Of a DNA stretch of 64,000 nucleotides, positions 61,085-64,000 are shown piece by piece. Position 1 is the stretch's first letter, and the number at the start of each line of letters is the position of its first letter. The DNA is taken from the NCBI RefSeq assembly GCF_030815485.1, contig NZ_JAUSWV010000002.1, positions 7,874,001 to 7,938,000 on the forward strand. The letters are read 5' to 3'. The position numbers and the translations under genes are program-made. This stretch comes from Streptomyces rishiriensis (GTDB lineage Bacteria; Actinomycetota; Actinomycetes; Streptomycetales; Streptomycetaceae). The notes below the pieces were generated by a model that worked only from the letters and a program-made list of their open reading frames with translations, had not been told where the DNA came from and did not search any database.

Positions 61085-62606
61085 TGCCGCCTATCCGGCG
61101 GAGAGCCTGAAGGAACTCTTCGAGTGGGCTGCCGGCCGTCGTCCGGAGGCCGTCGCTGTCGTCCACAAGGAGCGCAAGCTCACGTACCGCGACCTCAACG
61201 GCCTGGCCAACAGCCTGGCTGTGCGGCTCCGCGCGGCCGGAGTGCGTCCCGGCCACGTCGTGGGACTGTGCGTCAGGCGCTCGCCGGAGATGATCGTCGC
61301 CATGCTGGCGATCATCAAGTGCGGCGCCGCCTACCTCCCCTTCGACCGCACCTGGCCGGACGGGCGCCTGAGCGGGATCTTCGGCCGGGCGGACTGCACG
61401 GCCCTGCTGACCGACGCGGTCGACGCGATGGCGGTCCGCTTCGAGCATCTGCCGGTGGTCCCCGTCGACCTGGCGGCGCTGAACGCGGACGAGGAGAACC
61501 CTCCCCTGCGGGTCGACCCGGACTCCGTCGCCTACATCGTCTTCACGTCGGGATCGACGGGATCGCCCAAAGGCGTGCCGATCCGGCACCGGGGTGTCGT
61601 CCGTCTGGTGTTCAACTCCCGTTTCGTCGACCTGGACGAGGGCGCCGTCGTCCCGCAACTGGCGTCGATATCGTTCGATGCCGCGGTCTTCGAGATCTGG
61701 GGTGCGCTGCTGCACGGCGGGACGAGCGTGCTCTACCCGTCGGACTTCGTCCGGTTGTCGGAGCTGAAGAGGGTCGTGCAGGAGAACGGCGTCACGGCGC
61801 TTTTCGTGACCACGGCGCTCTTCAACGTGATCGTGGACGAGGCTCCCGGCACGCTCGACAGCGTACGGACGATCCTCACCGGCGGTGAGGCGCATTCTCT
61901 GCGGCACATCGAGAGAGCGCGGAACCACTACGGGAACGACAAGGTCGTCAGCGTCTACGGCCCGACCGAGTGCTCGGTCTTCGCCACGTACTACCCCGTC
62001 AGGGACTCCGTCCGGGGCGAGTCCGCGTTGCCGATCGGATTGCCCATCCAGAACACGTCCCTCTACGTCATCCGCGACGGCACGCTGTGTGCTCCGGGTG
62101 AGGTCGGAGAGGTGTGCCTGGCGGGGCCGGGCCTTTCGCCGGGGTACCTGGGAATGCGGGAGCTGACGAAGAAGAAGTACGTCGAGTACGACATCGACGG
62201 CGAGAAGGTACGGCTTTATCACACCGGTGACCGCGGATTCTGCAAGGAGGACGGCAACGTCGTCTTCCAGGGGCGTCTGGACGATCAGGTGAAGGTCAAC
62301 GGATTCCGGATCGAGCTGGGCGAGATCGCGCACTTCATGAACGAAGTGCCGCACGTCAAGCAGAGCTATGTCACCACGAGCGAGAAGGAATCCGGCGAGA
62401 AGGTCGTGGTGGCGTTCGTGGTGCCGGCGAGTGACGCCTGCACGCCCCGGGCGTGCCACGACCACCTGGTCACGAGAATTCCCGGCTACATGATGCCCGG
62501 GGAGATCCACGTCCGCGACAGCCTGCCGCTGACGGGCTCGGGCAAGGTGGACCGCAGGGCGCTCCTGTCGCAACGGCACCACCAAGAAGTTCCCGCGTCG
62601 TCATGA
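61017..62606 (+). CDS. discrete adenylation enzyme, aliphatic amino acid predicted
   Basis: A 529-residue stand-alone adenylation domain (it has both A and A-sub parts, no carrier). Motifs: YIVFTSGSTGSPKGVPIRH (A3), ASISFDAAVFEIWGALLHGG (A4), VVSVYGPTECSVFATYY (A5), YHTGDRGFC (A7), GFRIELGEIAHF (A8) and GSGKVDRRAL (A10). Reading the pocket by eye gives D-A-F-?-L-G-V-V-F, close to codes of valine- or isoleucine-activating domains, so a branched aliphatic amino acid is a reasonable guess, but position 278 is unsure. The amino acid would be loaded on the carrier at 59986 and then chlorinated. ATG 61017 or 61023 both fit; the start lies within the end of the thioesterase gene. Confidence 0.87.
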   Translation: MRMDAIALSEAALSVHQKINRTDAAYPAESLKELFEWAAGRRPEAVAVVHKERKLTYRDLNGLANSLAVRLRAAGVRPGHVVGLCVRRSPEMIVAMLAIIKCGAAYLPFDRTWPDGRLSGIFGRADCTALLTDAVDAMAVRFEHLPVVPVDLAALNADEENPPLRVDPDSVAYIVFTSGSTGSPKGVPIRHRGVVRLVFNSRFVDLDEGAVVPQLASISFDAAVFEIWGALLHGGTSVLYPSDFVRLSELKRVVQENGVTALFVTTALFNVIVDEAPGTLDSVRTILTGGEAHSLRHIERARNHYGNDKVVSVYGPTECSVFATYYPVRDSVRGESALPIGLPIQNTSLYVIRDGTLCAPGEVGEVCLAGPGLSPGYLGMRELTKKKYVEYDIDGEKVRLYHTGDRGFCKEDGNVVFQGRLDDQVKVNGFRIELGEIAHFMNEVPHVKQSYVTTSEKESGEKVVVAFVVPASDACTPRACHDHLVTRIPGYMMPGEIHVRDSLPLTGSGKVDRRALLSQRHHQEVPASS

Positions 62607-62685
62607 CGTGCACGGGGTCCGGGCGCCGAGCGTGTGCTCGTGCCGCCGGAGTCCCGGAGGAAGACGAGAGAAGGCTGAGGATCCA

Positions 62686-63762
62686 GTGACAGCGACGAAC
62701 CATCCGCCCGTGGTCGACACGCGGGCCGCCGAGGACCGCACCGGCACGGGACCCGCGACCCGGCTGAGCATCAAGGCGGCGACCCTCTGGCTTCCGCCCG
62801 TCAAGGAAGGCGCCCCTGACGGTGAACTCAGCTCCGCGGACGTCGAACGCATCGGTGTCACGGAACTGTATGTGGCTCCGGACGACATCGCGCCGCCCCA
62901 GATGGCTGCGCTGGCCGTGGAAAGCGCCTTGGGGGGAAGCGGAACCGAACCGGCCGACATAGGCCTCCTGGCGCATTCCTTCAGCTATCACCAGGGCTTC
63001 GACATGTGGTCGCCCGCGCACTACATCGCTCATCAGGCCGGGATCATCGACGGGCTCCCCGTCAACGTCCAGCAGCTCTGCAACGGCGGTGCCGTGGCTC
63101 TGCAGCTCGCGGCCAAGTGGCTGGTCGCCACACCGGACGTGAGCACGGCTCTCGTCACGTCCGCGGACCGGTTCTGCACACCGGGATTCAACCGGTGGTC
63201 GAGCGACGACGACGCGGCCTATTCGGACTCGGCGACCGCCGTCCTGCTCGGCCGGACCGGGGAGGGCGACGACTTCCTCCACCTGCTCTCGCTCGAGATG
63301 GTGACGGACTCCGAGTGGGAGGTCCAGATGCGCGGGGACGACGCATTCAGCTCCGTCCCCTTCGGGCATGGCGTCCCTGTCGACCTCCGGCGCGCCAACA
63401 AGGTGTTCAGGGAATCCGGCGCGGCGGCCCGCATGGTCAAGCTCGGTGTCCCGAAAATGCACGAGCTCGTCCAGCGGGCCCTGCGTACGGCCGGTGTCGG
63501 CCGGGAGGACATCAGCTGTGTCGCGCTGCCGCGTCTCACCCGGACCATGCGCGAGGGCATGTTCAAGCCCACCATCAGTGAGGTCATAGGGGGAAACCCC
63601 CGCTATCTCGAGTGCGGCACGGGCTGCCTCGGCGCCGGGGACTTCCTCGCGAATCTGGTGGACATCGAGGAGGGTCTCAACCCGGGTGAGTTCGGCCTGA
63701 TCATCCAGGGCACCGGTGGATACACCTTCACATGTGCCGTGGTCCAGGCGCCCGTCGAATAG
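62686..63762 (+). CDS. KAS III-like acyltransferase/ketosynthase
   Basis: A 358-residue thiolase-fold protein of the ketoacyl-ACP synthase III family. The nucleophile is C132 in NVQQLCNGGAVALQLAA. The second half has ISCVALPRLTRTMREGM, where typical KAS III enzymes have the HQAN histidine motif, and GGNPRYLECGTGCLGAGDFL, where they have the asparagine, so the usual Cys-His-Asn triad does not look intact. Such variants (CerJ, ChlB3, DpsC-type) often transfer an acyl group to an oxygen or nitrogen or choose an unusual starter, without condensing. GTG 62686 has GAGG about six bases upstream. It follows the adenylation gene and precedes an aminotransferase, so it may move the chlorinated acyl group onward. 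Confidence 0.83.
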   Translation: MTATNHPPVVDTRAAEDRTGTGPATRLSIKAATLWLPPVKEGAPDGELSSADVERIGVTELYVAPDDIAPPQMAALAVESALGGSGTEPADIGLLAHSFSYHQGFDMWSPAHYIAHQAGIIDGLPVNVQQLCNGGAVALQLAAKWLVATPDVSTALVTSADRFCTPGFNRWSSDDDAAYSDSATAVLLGRTGEGDDFLHLLSLEMVTDSEWEVQMRGDDAFSSVPFGHGVPVDLRRANKVFRESGAAARMVKLGVPKMHELVQRALRTAGVGREDISCVALPRLTRTMREGMFKPTISEVIGGNPRYLECGTGCLGAGDFLANLVDIEEGLNPGEFGLIIQGTGGYTFTCAVVQAPVE

Positions 63763-63781
63763 CGTGGAATCCGGGGACGAC

Positions 63782-64000
63782 ATGGCTACGACGCCGCGTG
63801 CATGGGATCGCGAGACGTACCCCCTCTGGCACGGGACCATACCGACGTCGGCGATCCTCGACCGGAGCGGGCCCGAGGACATGTGGGTCAGGGGCGAGGG
63901 CTCCTGGCTGATCGACGGTTCGGGACGCCGTGCCCTCGACGCCCGCGCGGGAGTCGGCAACATGATGCTCGGCTACGGAAGGGCCGACGTCGTGGACGCG
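63782..64000 (+). CDS. class III aminotransferase, N-terminal part (cut by window end)
   Basis: The first 73 residues of a PLP-dependent aminotransferase of fold type I, class III: the segment WVRGEGSWLIDGSGRRALDA followed by GNMMLGYGRADVVDA is the family's N-terminal strand pair and first glycine region. The lysine and the rest lie outside the window. ATG 63782 has GGGGA about seven bases upstream and lies 19 bases after the KAS III-like gene. It may aminate an oxo or aldehyde group of a cluster intermediate, or supply an amino acid to the adenylation enzyme. Confidence 0.8.
   Translation, partial: MATTPRAWDRETYPLWHGTIPTSAILDRSGPEDMWVRGEGSWLIDGSGRRALDARAGVGNMMLGYGRADVVDA

Overview
The window is a very GC-rich stretch of actinobacterial chromosome, almost certainly from Streptomyces or a close relative. 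Support for this comes from codon third positions that are nearly all G or C, frequent GTG starts behind GGAGG-type ribosome sites, many ATGA/GTGA overlaps, and Streptomyces-typical families (DHA2 exporters, Tat-exported glycosidases, SpoIIE-type PP2C phosphatases, PucR regulators).

Layout. (1) 1-6.8 kb: general accessory genes, namely an MFS exporter, a secreted GH127 arabinofuranosidase, a TmrB-like P-loop protein and a pentapeptide-repeat membrane protein whose reading frame is locally disturbed. About 1 kb without genes follows. (2) 7.8-15.3 kb: a tightly coupled seven-gene operon of the Ebo metabolite-traffic type, with an inositol-phosphate-synthase-like gene at its head. (3) 15.5-28.7 kb: a mixed region with a methyltransferase, a threonine-dehydratase-like enzyme, a GAF/PAS/SpoIIE phosphatase, an SDR, a ThDP-dependent pyruvate-oxidase-like enzyme, small secreted proteins and a GH43 glycosidase with LacI-type operator palindromes. 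Several gene remnants lie here. (4) 28.8-64 kb and beyond: a hybrid polyketide/amino-acid biosynthetic gene cluster that runs off the right edge.

The cluster. A discrete set (prolyl-carrier dehydrogenase, proline-type adenylation enzyme, carrier protein, FAD halogenase) is predicted to make a (chloro)pyrrole-2-carboxyl starter. It should feed a 4,999-residue type I PKS with three modules: KS-AT-ACP; KS-AT0-AT-KR-ACP; KS-AT-DH-ER-KR-ACP. A 2,188-residue PKS follows with one module, KS-AT-DH-ER-KR-ACP, ending in a docking segment and no thioesterase. A phosphopantetheinyl transferase is divergent to the PKS. Downstream lies a second, separate halogenation set: a SyrB2-type non-heme iron halogenase with the diagnostic His-Gln-Ala triad, a free carrier protein, a thioesterase, an aliphatic-type adenylation enzyme, a KAS III-like acyltransferase and a class III aminotransferase cut by the window end. 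The cluster therefore appears to combine two chemically different carrier-bound chlorinations with a type I PKS. I do not recognise it as a known cluster, and that judgement is from memory only.

Regulation. Three cluster intergenic regions carry direct repeats of TAGGGGT or TAAGGGT. In two of these regions the repeats are spaced exactly 11 bp, the geometry expected of a SARP-type activator. No such regulator is encoded in the window.

Odd points most worth checking: a catalytically dead AT in front of a live AT in PKS module 2, a Tyr-to-Phe change in that module's KR, a paired frameshift in the pentapeptide-repeat gene, and truncated methyltransferase, PucR and TPR remnants that mark past rearrangements.
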